A DNA stretch of 64,000 nt from Vulcanococcus sp. (GTDB lineage Bacteria > Cyanobacteriota > Cyanobacteriia > PCC-6307 > Cyanobiaceae). The notes beneath the pieces are model-generated. The model was given only the letters and a program-made list of their open reading frames with translations. It was not told the DNA's origin and made no database searches. The stretch's first letter is position 1. Each line of letters begins with the position of its first letter. The position numbers and the translations under genes are program-made. The DNA is taken from positions 18,013-82,012 of the forward strand of contig JAHUZV010000010.1 in assembly GCA_019264575.1 (NCBI GenBank). Reading direction: 5' to 3'. Of the stretch, positions 45,374 through 56,200 are shown piece by piece.

Positions 45374-45845
45374 GCCAGCACCAGGTTCACCATCTGAGTT
45401 CCATCGCTCCAGAGAGGCACATTGCGGAAGCAACGGCATTCACCGCGCTGGAAACGCAATCAGCGCCAGGTGCGCCGATTGCGCTCAGGAGCTGCTCCGC
45501 CTTCTCCAGCAAGGCGATCGAAACCGACGCCGCTGACGCTGGCACTGGGATGCTCGAGCGATCTGCATCAACATTGGAATTGTCCGGCCGTGGGCGACCA
45601 CAAAGAGCACTACCACGCAGAAGCGGTTCCAGAGCATCGTGGTATCGATGGCCAGATGCAAGGTGTGGCCTGGGTTTTGCCAGTGCTGTATCGCCCAGAG
45701 AATCAACGGCTACACAGCGCCTCTACGTCAATACGGCTGTTGGCCAACCAGCATTGCCAGCGGCGTTGCCAGCTGGCCACCATCCAGGCCAAGAGCACCA
45801 GATGACACTGATCGACAACGAGGCAGTGTCAAAAGAGGTAAGCGA
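45374..45845 (-). pseudogene. degraded IS4-like transposase remnant
   Basis: Minus-strand frames between about 45480 and 45810 give pieces of a transposase: LLAWMVASWQRRWQ, NSRIDVEAL, ILWAIQHWQNPGHTLH, TLHLAIDTTMLWNRFCVVV, VAHGRTIPM, LEHPSASVS and SIALLEKAEQLLS. They lie in more than one frame, so at least two frameshifts are present, and both ends are missing. The AIDTT-LWN segment followed by HGR-IP resembles IS4-type (DDE) transposases. No inverted repeats were found. It lies between the copied fragment and the glycosyltransferase-like gene. Confidence 0.75.
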
Positions 45846-46856
45846 TCACCTCAGCATGGAGCCGGGCACGGGATGCCACGGGGACTTAGTTTGGTCTGAC
45901 AGGCCGACGCTCTCATGGCTACCTGCCCACCCAATGCGATGAGACCCGTCCTGTTGCAAGGGGTCTCGGACTTGTATCGAGCAGCCAGGGGGCAACGTGT
46001 TGATGTAGCGCAGGAAGGAAGGGTGGCCATGTTCCACCCTGAGGAACTTCCAGCAGTTCAGGCTTGGCTTCATCACGGGATAGCGATGCAGCACGGTGAG
46101 GGTGGCTGCTGTTTCGAGCGGGCCCACAAAACCATCGCGGGGTAGTTCAGCCGCTTGCAACTGCTGCGCCTGCTCCCGGCTCACGCAGAAGGTACCGGAG
46201 TGGGGGTTGCTGGCCACGTCGAACGACACGTTCTCGACGTCGCGGAACTGGCCATGGGCCACGTTGGTCTGAGGTTGGGCGAACTTGCTGATGAAGCTTG
46301 GATCCAGAGGGCCATCCACCATCAGGGTTTCCATAGATCCCGCATCCACACGTTCATAGCGATGGGGCATCAGCGAAAACTGATGGTTGGTATAGGCGTG
46401 GAACCACAGCTGCTTATCGAAGTACAGCTTGTCGTGGATCACCAAGTCATCTTCCAGATAGCTCAGCAGATCGGCTTCTGGATGGTTGCGGATCAGATGA
46501 TCGCGGCATGCCAACGGCAGATCGCGCGGATTGTCCAGAGGCAGATCGATCACCTGGATACTGTTCGTGTAGAGATCGAGAACTTCCTGCAACCCGTTGG
46601 TTCCATCGGTGCAGAGACTGATCTGCACCTCAAGCGGTGTCTCGCTGTTGGCAATGTGATCGATGCTGCAGCTGCTCATGTTGAGCAGGCATGTTTCGGG
46701 TCTGCGTTGGAGATCCAGCAACGATGTGATGCAGCGTGACAGGGCAATGGAGCGCGCCAGCCGTGCTCCACTGCGCAGCGATCCATAGCCGTTGGGGTTT
46801 TCGCCCGGATCGGCGTGCTCTCGGAAGTAGTGCGGGATGCAGACCTGTACTCGCAT
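45846..46856 (-). CDS. glycosyltransferase-like hypothetical protein
   Basis: The 336-residue protein starts MRVQVCIPHYFRE and has LLSYLEDDLVIHDKLYF at about residue 135, with an acidic EDD cluster like the metal site of GT-A glycosyltransferases. GTFCVSREQAQQLQAAELPR and GFVGPLETAATLTVLH follow. I cannot name the exact family. It starts 12 bases after the TPR gene on the same strand. Its C-terminus runs into the transposase scar, so the last 20-30 residues may not be original. Confidence 0.65.
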   Translation of the reverse strand: MRVQVCIPHYFREHADPGENPNGYGSLRSGARLARSIALSRCITSLLDLQRRPETCLLNMSSCSIDHIANSETPLEVQISLCTDGTNGLQEVLDLYTNSIQVIDLPLDNPRDLPLACRDHLIRNHPEADLLSYLEDDLVIHDKLYFDKQLWFHAYTNHQFSLMPHRYERVDAGSMETLMVDGPLDPSFISKFAQPQTNVAHGQFRDVENVSFDVASNPHSGTFCVSREQAQQLQAAELPRDGFVGPLETAATLTVLHRYPVMKPSLNCWKFLRVEHGHPSFLRYINTLPPGCSIQVRDPLQQDGSHRIGWAGSHESVGLSDQTKSPWHPVPGSMLR

Positions 46857-46868
46857 CAAACCAGCGCC

Positions 46869-49388
46869 TCAGTGCCCTGCGCCTGATGCTGCACCGCGCC
46901 GACTCCCCCGCTCCCATGCCTGGCGGTAAAGATCTTCCAGCTCCCGGGTGAAGCCGGCGCAGTCCATCAACGGCGAGGCCTGCAGTTCGGCGCGCAGGCC
47001 GCTGCGGATCGCCGCCAGCTGCTGAGGGTCGGCGGCGAGGCGTTGGGCGATGGCGATGTACTCCTCGGGGCTGCGGGCGATCCACTCAGGCCGGCCCAGG
47101 CTGGTGAGGATGCTGGCGCCGCCGCGGCTGGAGCTGCGCTCGCCGGCCAGGGTCACCAGCGGCACCCCCATCCACAGGGCATCGAAGCTGGTGGTGCCGC
47201 CGGCGAAGGGTGCGGTGTCGAGGGCGATATCGATCTGGCCGTAGGTGGCCATGTAATCCGGCCCGTTCTGATAGCCGATCAGGCTGATCCGATCGCTGGC
47301 CACACCGCGTTCGGCAAAGAACTCCAGCAATCCCTGGCGGGCTCGGGTTTCCTTGATATGGAGCACCAGGCGCGAGCCGGGCACGCTGGCCACCAGCTGG
47401 GCCCACAGCTCCCGCACCCCTTCGTTCACCTTCACGAAGTTGTTCAGGCTGCCAAAGCTGATCACCCCGCTGCTCAGGCAGGGGGGCGGCGCCACTAGGG
47501 GGATGGACACCACCGGCGGCGGCACGGCAAAACTCCACCAGCACCGCGGCAGGCGCAGCGGTTGTTCGCTGAAGGGCAGCGGCGAACCCTCGGGCGGATC
47601 GAGCACCCCATCGGTGATGCGGTAATCCATGGCGGCCAGGCCGGTGGTGCCCACATAGGCCAGATAGGTGATCTGCACCGGTGCCGGCTTGCGGGCAAAC
47701 AGCCCAGGCCGGCAGTCCCGGGCGTACATCGTTAGATCGACCAGCAGGTCGATTCCGTCGGCGCGGATCAGATCGGCCAGGGCCGCATCATTGAGCTGAT
47801 GTACCTCGCGCCACTGCTCCACGCGCTTGGCGATCTCGGTAGTCATCCCATCCTTGAGATAACGCGAGGAGTAGGCAAACACCTCAAAACGGCTGCGGTC
47901 GTGGTGTTCCAGTACCGGCAGCAGGAACCGCGCCACCGGATGCATCCAGAGATCAGGCGACACATAACCCACCCGTAGCCGCCGCGCAGCGGGATCACGG
48001 GCAACGGGATCACTGCGTAGGTCATCGAATTTGGCCTGGCAGAGGCGCCGTGTCTCGGCGGCCAGATCAGCATCACTGGCGCTGGGGCTGTAGTTGAGTG
48101 CGAACAAGTAGTTGGGCACAAAGTCGCGATCGTCCTGGCCCAGTTCGATGCCGCGGCGATAACTGGCGAGGGCCAGATCCACCTTGCCCTGATCGAAATA
48201 GGCGTTGCCGAGGTTCGAGTGGGCGGCGGCGAAATCGGGTCTGATCCGAATCGCTTCCTGCAGCGCTTGTTCTGCCAGGTCGGGATAACTGGCCTCGCGC
48301 TGGGCATTGGCCAGATTGGCCAGGGCCTCGGCGTAATCCGTGCGTTGGGCGATGGCCCGCTCAAAGATGGCGATGCTTTCGCTGTGGCGCCGCAGGTTGA
48401 GCAGGATGTTGCCCAGGTTGTTGAGCGCCTCTGGAAAGTCGGGTTGCAGTTCAAGCGCCAGGCGCAAGGCCGTTGCTGCCGGCTCGTACTGACCCAAAGC
48501 GTTGAGCACGTTGCCCTGGGTGAACTGCACTTGGGCGTTGCCGGGATCCAAGGCCAACGCCCGGGCGCTCCACTGCTGGGCGGCCTCGAGGTGGTAGGCG
48601 TCAAGTTCAAATTGCGCCAAGTTGGCGCAGGTTTCGGCCGCCATCGAAGCGTTGCCCGGATCGCTCGGCGGTGCCTGCTGCAGGGCGGCCTCAAAGGCCG
48701 CCATGGCCCCATCCAGATCGCCTTGGTTCTTGCGCGCTAGCCCCAGGTTGTTCCACGCCTCGGGAAACTGCGGTTGCAGGGCAAGGCAGCGCTCTAGCGC
48801 TTGCTTGGAGTCGGTCCAGCGGCCGAATCGCCCCAGGGCATCCGCCAGGTGAAACCAGCCCGGGGCATCACCTGGTGCCAGGGCCACCGCCTGTTCGGCC
48901 GCCGCCAGGGCCTGCTCGCGGCGGTTGCTGCGCAGCTCCATGGCGGCGAGCTTTTGCCAGGCGGGCACAAAATCGTTCTGGGCGCCCACCGCTTGGGCAA
49001 AGGTGGCCGCCGCATCGCTCCAGCGGCCATAGAGCTGGTAGAGATGCCCCAGGTTGTAGAGCGCCAACGCATCGCCTGGCTCCTGAGCCAAAGCGCGCTG
49101 GTACGCCTCCTCGGCCTCCTGGGGTCGCTGCAGATCCTTGAGGAGGTTCCCCAGGTTCACCCAATAAAACGGCTGAGCGCCTTCGCTCTGCGCAGCTCTG
49201 CGCAAGTGCTGGAGCGCGGCACTGGTATTCCCGCACTGGTGCTCCAGCAAGCCCAGGTAGTGAAGGGCCGCAGCGCTGCTGGGATCAGTCGCCAGGATCG
49301 CTTCATAGCCCTGCCGGGCCTGCTCCAGCTGACCCTGCTGATGCAGGGCAATCACTTCGGCCAGAGGGCCGCTCGGAACGAAAGCCAT
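46869..49388 (-). CDS. TPR protein with SPINDLY/O-GlcNAc transferase-type catalytic domain
   Basis: The 839 residues have about 12 tetratricopeptide repeats (NLGNLLKDLQRPQEAEEAYQ, ALYNLGHLYQLYGRWSDAA, NNLGNILLNLRRHSESIAIF and others) up to about residue 430. They are followed by a GT41-type catalytic domain (RLRVGYVSPDLWMHPVARFL, LVDLTMYARDCRPGLFARKP, PVQITYLAYVGTTGLAAMDY, APFAGGTTSFDALWMGVPLV). Such enzymes glycosylate Ser/Thr of proteins. I chose the ATG at 49388, ten bases after the methyltransferase stop. Its C-terminal end is copied in the fragment at 45156. Confidence 0.93.
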   Translation of the reverse strand: MAFVPSGPLAEVIALHQQGQLEQARQGYEAILATDPSSAAALHYLGLLEHQCGNTSAALQHLRRAAQSEGAQPFYWVNLGNLLKDLQRPQEAEEAYQRALAQEPGDALALYNLGHLYQLYGRWSDAAATFAQAVGAQNDFVPAWQKLAAMELRSNRREQALAAAEQAVALAPGDAPGWFHLADALGRFGRWTDSKQALERCLALQPQFPEAWNNLGLARKNQGDLDGAMAAFEAALQQAPPSDPGNASMAAETCANLAQFELDAYHLEAAQQWSARALALDPGNAQVQFTQGNVLNALGQYEPAATALRLALELQPDFPEALNNLGNILLNLRRHSESIAIFERAIAQRTDYAEALANLANAQREASYPDLAEQALQEAIRIRPDFAAAHSNLGNAYFDQGKVDLALASYRRGIELGQDDRDFVPNYLFALNYSPSASDADLAAETRRLCQAKFDDLRSDPVARDPAARRLRVGYVSPDLWMHPVARFLLPVLEHHDRSRFEVFAYSSRYLKDGMTTEIAKRVEQWREVHQLNDAALADLIRADGIDLLVDLTMYARDCRPGLFARKPAPVQITYLAYVGTTGLAAMDYRITDGVLDPPEGSPLPFSEQPLRLPRCWWSFAVPPPVVSIPLVAPPPCLSSGVISFGSLNNFVKVNEGVRELWAQLVASVPGSRLVLHIKETRARQGLLEFFAERGVASDRISLIGYQNGPDYMATYGQIDIALDTAPFAGGTTSFDALWMGVPLVTLAGERSSSRGGASILTSLGRPEWIARSPEEYIAIAQRLAADPQQLAAIRSGLRAELQASPLMDCAGFTRELEDLYRQAWERGSRRGAASGAGH

Positions 49389-49398
49389 GCCGCGTGGC

Positions 49399-50031
49399 CT
49401 AGGAGGCTGCGGCTGGGTCTGTCCCGTCGAGAGGGAGATCAAACAGAGCGGCCAACTCGGGGTCTGGGTTGCCGTTGAAGGTGATCAGATTGAGCTCAAG
49501 GTTGCCTTGCTGGCAGAACATTGGGCTGAAGCCGCTGGCTTCCACCACATTGGCCAGGGTGCGGCGGCTGAAGCCGGTGCGAGGGGCATAACCATCCTGG
49601 CCACTTTGCGCGATGATGCCGCCGTGGCCATACAGCACATCAAGCGGTGTAATCGGACCCATCGGTGATTCGTAAAGCAGGCCATCCAGATCGATCCCCT
49701 GCTGCACGCAGACGAGCATCAGCTCCTGCAGATCGGGCACGATGATGTGGGCCAACCCCCCTGGCTTGAGCACATGACGAAAGCCAGCAAGAACACCAGG
49801 CACTTCATGCTGGCGCACGTGTTCAAGGTTGTGAGAGCAATACACAGCATCGAATTGCTGAGGCTCTAAAGATGTGAGTTCTCTGACATCCAGAACGAGA
49901 TCAGCTCCAACATCTGGATTGAGACCAAGCAATACATGCTCAAAGGTGCCGTAGGCCCCAGGCAGCGGGATACCGCCAGAGTGACCACCAACATTGAGGA
50001 CGCGCCTCTGCCGCTCCGTTCCTTCCGACAT
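49399..50031 (-). CDS. class I SAM-dependent methyltransferase
   Basis: The 210-residue protein reads VLNVGGHSGGIPLPGAYGTF, LVLDVRELTSLEPQQFDAVY, CSHNLEHVRQHEVPGVLAGF and HVLKPGGLAHIIVPDLQELM, the layout of small methyltransferases that act on sugars or surface glycans. Further on, GFSRRTLANVVEASGFSP is typical of the same group. It starts the minus-strand group with the TPR/OGT and glycosyltransferase-like genes and is divergent from the giant gene. Confidence 0.88.
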   Translation of the reverse strand: MSEGTERQRRVLNVGGHSGGIPLPGAYGTFEHVLLGLNPDVGADLVLDVRELTSLEPQQFDAVYCSHNLEHVRQHEVPGVLAGFRHVLKPGGLAHIIVPDLQELMLVCVQQGIDLDGLLYESPMGPITPLDVLYGHGGIIAQSGQDGYAPRTGFSRRTLANVVEASGFSPMFCQQGNLELNLITFNGNPDPELAALFDLPLDGTDPAAAS

Positions 50032-50268
50032 CAGCTTTCAATACCCAAGGCATGCTTTGTTCATGTTATCGGATTCCTGGCACTTGGGCCACAGCACCCA
50101 ACCAGAATCATAGACAGAAATATTGAACTGCAAAAGCTCTTCATGGAACGACCTACCCAGATGGGTAGTGCACAGAACAAACAGATCTGCCAGAGTGGAA
50201 AAGCATGCAGACGAGTGCCGTTAACTTCGGATTTCGCCTGCTGATATCTGATTCGATCCCCCCTGGCG

Positions 50269-53200
50269 ATGCCTGCAACCGTTGCGACTCTCATCGCCAG
50301 CCTGAGCAGCGTGGGCCTGGGCGGATCGAGGCCTTGCAAGGACCCCTGTAGCAGCCCACCTAGTACGGCAGCGGCGCTTGCGCCCGACTTGGTGGTGTTG
50401 AGCCCCGAGCTCGTGGCTTCGGTGCCGCAAGAGGAGCTCGCCGGCGCGCGGGTGGTTGTTCTCGATACGGCCCAGGAGGTGATGGGCCAGATCGGGGCTG
50501 CCCTCCAGGCCCATCCGGGCACCACCGTGGTCCGCGTGATCAGCCACGGCGAACCGGGTGCGCTGTTCTTGGCGGGCCAGCGGTTGAGCCGCGAAACGTT
50601 GCGGCTGCAGTCCGCAGCCATGGCCGGCTGGCGGCAGCACCTGGCTCCGGGTGCCGAGATCTTGCTTTACGGCTGCTGCGTGGCAGCAACGCCCGAGGGG
50701 CGGAGCTTTGTTCACCTGATCGCGGAGCTCACGGGAGCCGAGGTGGCCGCCAGCGCAAGCCTCACCGGTTCGGCCGCCAAGGGCGGCGATTTGTCGCTTG
50801 GCTACACAACCGGGCCGATTGGGGCGATCACCGAGCGCTTCTTGCAGGCGTGGGATCAATCCGGCCTGATCTTGGTGGCTCCGGTGTTCACCAGCGCTGC
50901 CAGCGCCAATTTCAGCCGCACCGTGGCCGGATCGTTTGCTGTGGCCGCCTCGGGGCTGCCGACGTATTCGATCGCTCCAGCGACCTTATTTGAAAGCAGT
51001 TTCATCACCCTGCCATCGGATTGGGTGCTGAGCAATGCCCAAATCAGCGGTGGTTCGGTTGCGCTCAACCCGGCCACCCCTGACACCAACGGCACGCTCA
51101 TCCTGCCCAAACTGGGAACCACCAGCCCCGGCTCTTTCACCGCATCGTTTGACTACACCGCTGGCAATGTCACCGTCGGCGGTACCAAGGCAAGCGGAAC
51201 CAGCTTCAACTACGGCGCGCTCAGCGCTAGCACAGCCAGCGCGCTCGGCATGGTCGGCAGCAATGGCCTCGCGGTCAGCTTCCTTGAGGCCTATACCAAG
51301 GCGGGGGCTGTCACCACAACAGTGCCCTCGTCCGTTGAGGTGCGCTGGAACGGCACGCCCATCGCCTCGGCACCCGTCAGTTTTGGCAGCGGGGCCAAGC
51401 CGGTGCAGATCAAGCTCGATGCGGCCAATCTGCTCATGGTCAGCTATGACCACGCCCAGGTTTTAAACACGAACCTGAGCGGCCTGGTGAACGCCGCCGA
51501 CCGCTCCAACTGGCAGTTCGCCCTGGGCTCGGCCAACACCAGCCAGAACGCCAGCAGTCACAGCATCGACAACCTCGCGATCGTGACCAACGGGGGGTTG
51601 CCCGCTGGTCTTTCGCTCAATCCAACGACTGGAGAGATCTCCGGTACACCCACCGCGGCGGCGAGCGCGGGCCAGCACGTGTTCAACCTGGTGGCCACCA
51701 ATGCCGATGGCGCCACCTCGCAACCCTTCAGGCTGAACCTGGCCTCTGGTGCGCCGGTTTTCAGCAGCTCCTCCACCCAGGCAACGCTACCTGGAGTGCC
51801 CACCACGATTGCCATCACGGCCGCAGGGAGCGCCGGCCCCACCACCTACAGCGTGGCGCCCCAGACCCTGATCAGCACCACGCTGGCGAACGCTGCTGCC
51901 CTGCCCGCCGGCGCCTACATCAATGGCACTAGCCGATTCAATAGCGGTGCGATTGAACTCACCCAGAATAAGAACAATCAAACCAGCTGGGTTCAATTCC
52001 TGGGCCAGGGTGATCAGAACCCCACGCCATTTACGGCCAGCTTCAACTACAAGGTGGGCGGCGGCACCACGGTTGGCGGCGGCGGCATCAGCTTCAACTA
52101 TGGCAACCCCGGCGATCACAGCAAGGGCCTGCGTGTTGTTATCACTGAACTGCCAACCAGCGCCACCAGCAATGCCAACCTGGAGGTGGCTGTTTGGCTG
52201 AATGGCCTGCGGGTTTCTGGTACCACTGTCGCCAACCCCTTTACCGGCGCCCTTTATTCAAGCAATACCTACTTACCCGTCAAGCTGGCAATGAGCGCCG
52301 AGGGGCGCCTGCAGGTGTCGGTCAACAATGTGTTGGCCTCTGACACAACCAATGTCACTGGTTGGCAGACCACCGATAAGTCGTTGTGGGCCTTCGGCTT
52401 CACGGGCACCACCGGCGCTAGCAACAACAACTTCCACACCATTAAGGATGTGGTGATCGGCACCAATGGGGTGCTGCCGCCGGGTCTGACCCTCGACCCC
52501 GCCACCGGGGTGATCAGCGGCCAGCTGGGCATCGGCACCGCGGTGGACCCCTACGTCCATGTCACGGCCACCAATGCCGCGGGCAGCACCACCCAGCTCG
52601 TGAAGCTGGATGTGAGCGCCAGCAACACCCTGCCCGGCCAGCGCCCGGGCACCGGCACCAGCCTCGGCGGCCCCGATGGCCTTGGCGCCACGGGCGAGCA
52701 GTTCCGCAACCTGAGCGCCTTCGCGGCGCTCACCACCGACGGCCAGGTGAAGGTGTGGGGCAACACCCTCAACGGCGGCCTCCAGGCCGAGGCCCCCACC
52801 GGCACCGGCTACACCGTGATCACCTCCAACGAGAGGGCCTTCGCCGCGTTGAAAAACGACGGTTCGATCGTCTCCTGGGGCTTTGGCGCCAACGGCGCCA
52901 CGGGCGAGCCCACGGGCACCGGCTACCAGATGATTTCGGCCAGCCGAGACGCCTTTGCCGCCATCAAAAACGACGGCAGCATCGTCGCCTGGGGCAACAC
53001 CGCCAACGGTGGCTCCTTTGGCACCATCAGCACCAGCTCGCCCACCGGCACCGGCTACCTGCGCATCTTCGCCAACGGTGGCGGCTTCACGGCCCAAAAG
53101 AGTGACGGCACGATCCGAGCTTGGGGCAACAGCAGCAGCATCGGCTCGGGCGCGCCTCCCGTGCCGCCCACAACGAATTTCACCCGCGTCACGGCCAACG

Positions 53201-56200
53201 GCTACCAGGCGAGCACCAACTCCTTCGGCGCGTTCGCGGGCCTCGACAGCAAGGGCTCCATCATCACCTGGGGTTCGACAGCTACTGCCCCCACCGCGGG
53301 CAAACCCGGCAGCTCTGGCTGGCAGGACATCGTCCCCACTGCCAAGGCCTTCGCGGCGATCGACAGCAACGGCACCATCGCTGCCTGGGGCGATTCGGCT
53401 TTCGGCGGCGGTAGCACCTCAACGTCACCGACCCTCACCTACCTCAAGGCCCCCACCGACAGCGGCTACCGCCAGCTGTACGGCAACAGCTCGGCCTTTG
53501 TGGCGGTCCGCCAGGACGGCTCCCTGGCCGCCTGGGGCAACTCGATTAATGGCGGCTCCGGCGCCCCCACCGGCACGGGCTACACCCAGGTGTACTCCAC
53601 GCTCAATTCGTTTGCGGCCCTGAAGGCCGACGGCAGCATCAGCGTTTGGGGCAGCGCCCTAGAGGGCGGCAACATCAAGGTGGCCCCACTGGCCACGGCT
53701 ACCGGTTACACCAACCTGTTCAGTAGCCAGGGCGCCTTTGCGGCCCTCAAGGGCGACGGCTCGGTCACCGTGTGGGGTGACACCAGCATGGGCGGCACGG
53801 GCGGCCCCACCGGCACCGGCTGGACTGAGATCACCAGCTCGGGCACGGCGTTTGCCGCCCGCAAAACCGATGGCAGCCTCTATTCATGGGGCTCCTCGCT
53901 CACCGGAGGCACCGGCGCCCCCACGGGCAGCAACTACCTCACGGTGCAGTCGCCCACCTTGGCGAAGCCCTATTTCCCGCAGGCCGCCGGCGCCCCGGTG
54001 AACCTCGCCATGAACCAGACGGTGCCCTCGCAACTGTTCCTGGGCATCCAGGGCGATGGCCTCAACTTCACGATCACCAACGGCAAGCTCCCCGGCGGCT
54101 TGAAGCTCGATGCCGCCACCGGCTGGATCCATGGCAACCCGGCCGAGCCAGGCACCTTTCCGCTCACGATTAACGCCACCAGCGCGGCCGGCAGCGTTAC
54201 CCAGAACTACACCCTGCGGGTGGAAAGTTCGCTGTTGCCCAACCAGCGCCAGGGCACGGGCGCCGTTTACAGCATCGGCTCGGGCACGGAAGTCGTCAAC
54301 ACGAACGCCTATGCCGGCCTCACCGCCAACGGCAGCATCTACGCCTGGGGCCAAGGCCTGGTTGGCGGCACGGGTGCGCCCACCGGCACCGGCTACACCC
54401 AAATCACCTCCAATGCCGATGCTTACGCCGCGCTGAAAGTTGACGGCAGCATCAGCGCCTGGGGTAAGAGCACCTCCGGTGGCACCGGTAGTAGCGGTGT
54501 GCCCACCGGTACCGGCTACACCAAGATCTACGCCTCACGGTCAGCCTTCGCTGCCCTGAAGACCGATGGCAGCATCACCGCCTGGGGCAACACCGTAACG
54601 GGCGGCAGCGGGGCGCCCAGCGGCACCGGCTTCACCAAGATCTACACCACCACCGAAAGCTTTGCCGCGCAAAAGGCCGACGGCAGCATCACGGTGTGGG
54701 GCGATACCGCCAATCTGGGAGGTAAGACCCCAACAGGCACCGGCTACACCAGCATTACCCCCAATGCCGGCGCCTATGCGGCCCTCACAAGCAACGGCAG
54801 CATCACCGCCTGGGGCAACACCGGTACGGGCGGCAGCGGCGCGCCTGCGGGCACCGGCTACACCAAGATTTTTGCCAGCCCCAATGCCTACGCGGCGCTC
54901 AAAAACGATGGCAGCATCGCCGTGTGGGGCGCCACCGCCACCGGTGGAACCAACGCCCCAACCGGAACCGGCTTTGTCGATATCTGGTCTTCGGGCACCG
55001 GCTTCGCCGCGCTGAAGACCGATGGGTCCCTCGCTTCGTGGGGCGCTTCGGGCGCCAATGGCACCGCTACACCCACGGGCACCGGCTACACCCAGGTTTT
55101 TTCAACCCAAGGATCCTTCGCAGCCCTGAAAGCCGATGGATCCATCGTGTCGTGGGGCGCCACCCTCAATGACGCTGGCTCCGGCGCGCCCACGGGCACC
55201 GGCTACACCACCATCTACAGCAGCCAAAAAGCCTTCGCCGCCCTGAAGGCCGATGGCAGCATCACCACCTGGGGCCATTCCGACTCTGGGGGCAGCGGCG
55301 CGCCCGCAGGCACGGGCTACACCCAGATCTTCAGCCGCTCAAGCTCCTTTGCCGCCATGAAGGCGGACGGCACCGTTTCCGTCTGGGGCCAGTTAACTCA
55401 AACCTCAAAATGGTCGAGCCTGGTGCCGTTTGGCTCGATCCAAAACGCCACCGCGGTGGTGCCCGCCCGCGAATTCGGCCTCACCGGCAACCTGCCCGCC
55501 GCCCGAAACGGCACCTCGCTGGCCACCCAGGCCCTGGGGATGAACGGCACGGCGGCCTACCAGGTGGGCGCCAACAATGGCCTTGGCCTGGGCAGTGCCA
55601 TCACCGCCGGCAGTTTGCCGGACGGACTCAGCCTCAATGTGGCCACTGGCTATTTGGAAGGCACGGCCACCAAGAGCGGCACCTCCAACTTCACGGTCAC
55701 CACCTACAACGGCAGCGGCCAATCGAGCCAGGCCTATTCACTCACGGTGACGGGTTCCAGCACCTCCACCGCCGCGCCCACGTTCAGCACGGCCAAACCG
55801 ATCGGCTACGCCAACTACGCCATCGGCAAACCGGCCAGCTACGACCTGAGCGCGGTTGCGACTCCAACAACTGTCCCGCTGAACTATTCGCGGATCGCCG
55901 GCACCCTGCCCCCCGGCATGACGCTGCAAACCAACGGCACAGTGGCCGGTACCCCCACCACACCCGGCACCTACCAGTTCACCCTGGCCGCCAGCGACAG
56001 CAAGGGCGTTGCAACGCAGACCTTCACCATCGAGGTGAGCGGCGACACCCCCAACCAGCGCCCAGGCCAGTACTCGGCCATCGCGGCTGGTAGCAGCGGC
56101 AGTCAGGGCATCAACGAGTCCGCCTTCGCCGCCCTTAGGCCCAACGGCAGCATCGTGACCTGGGGCGACAGCGCCGCTGGTGGCGCCGGTGCGACCGGCG

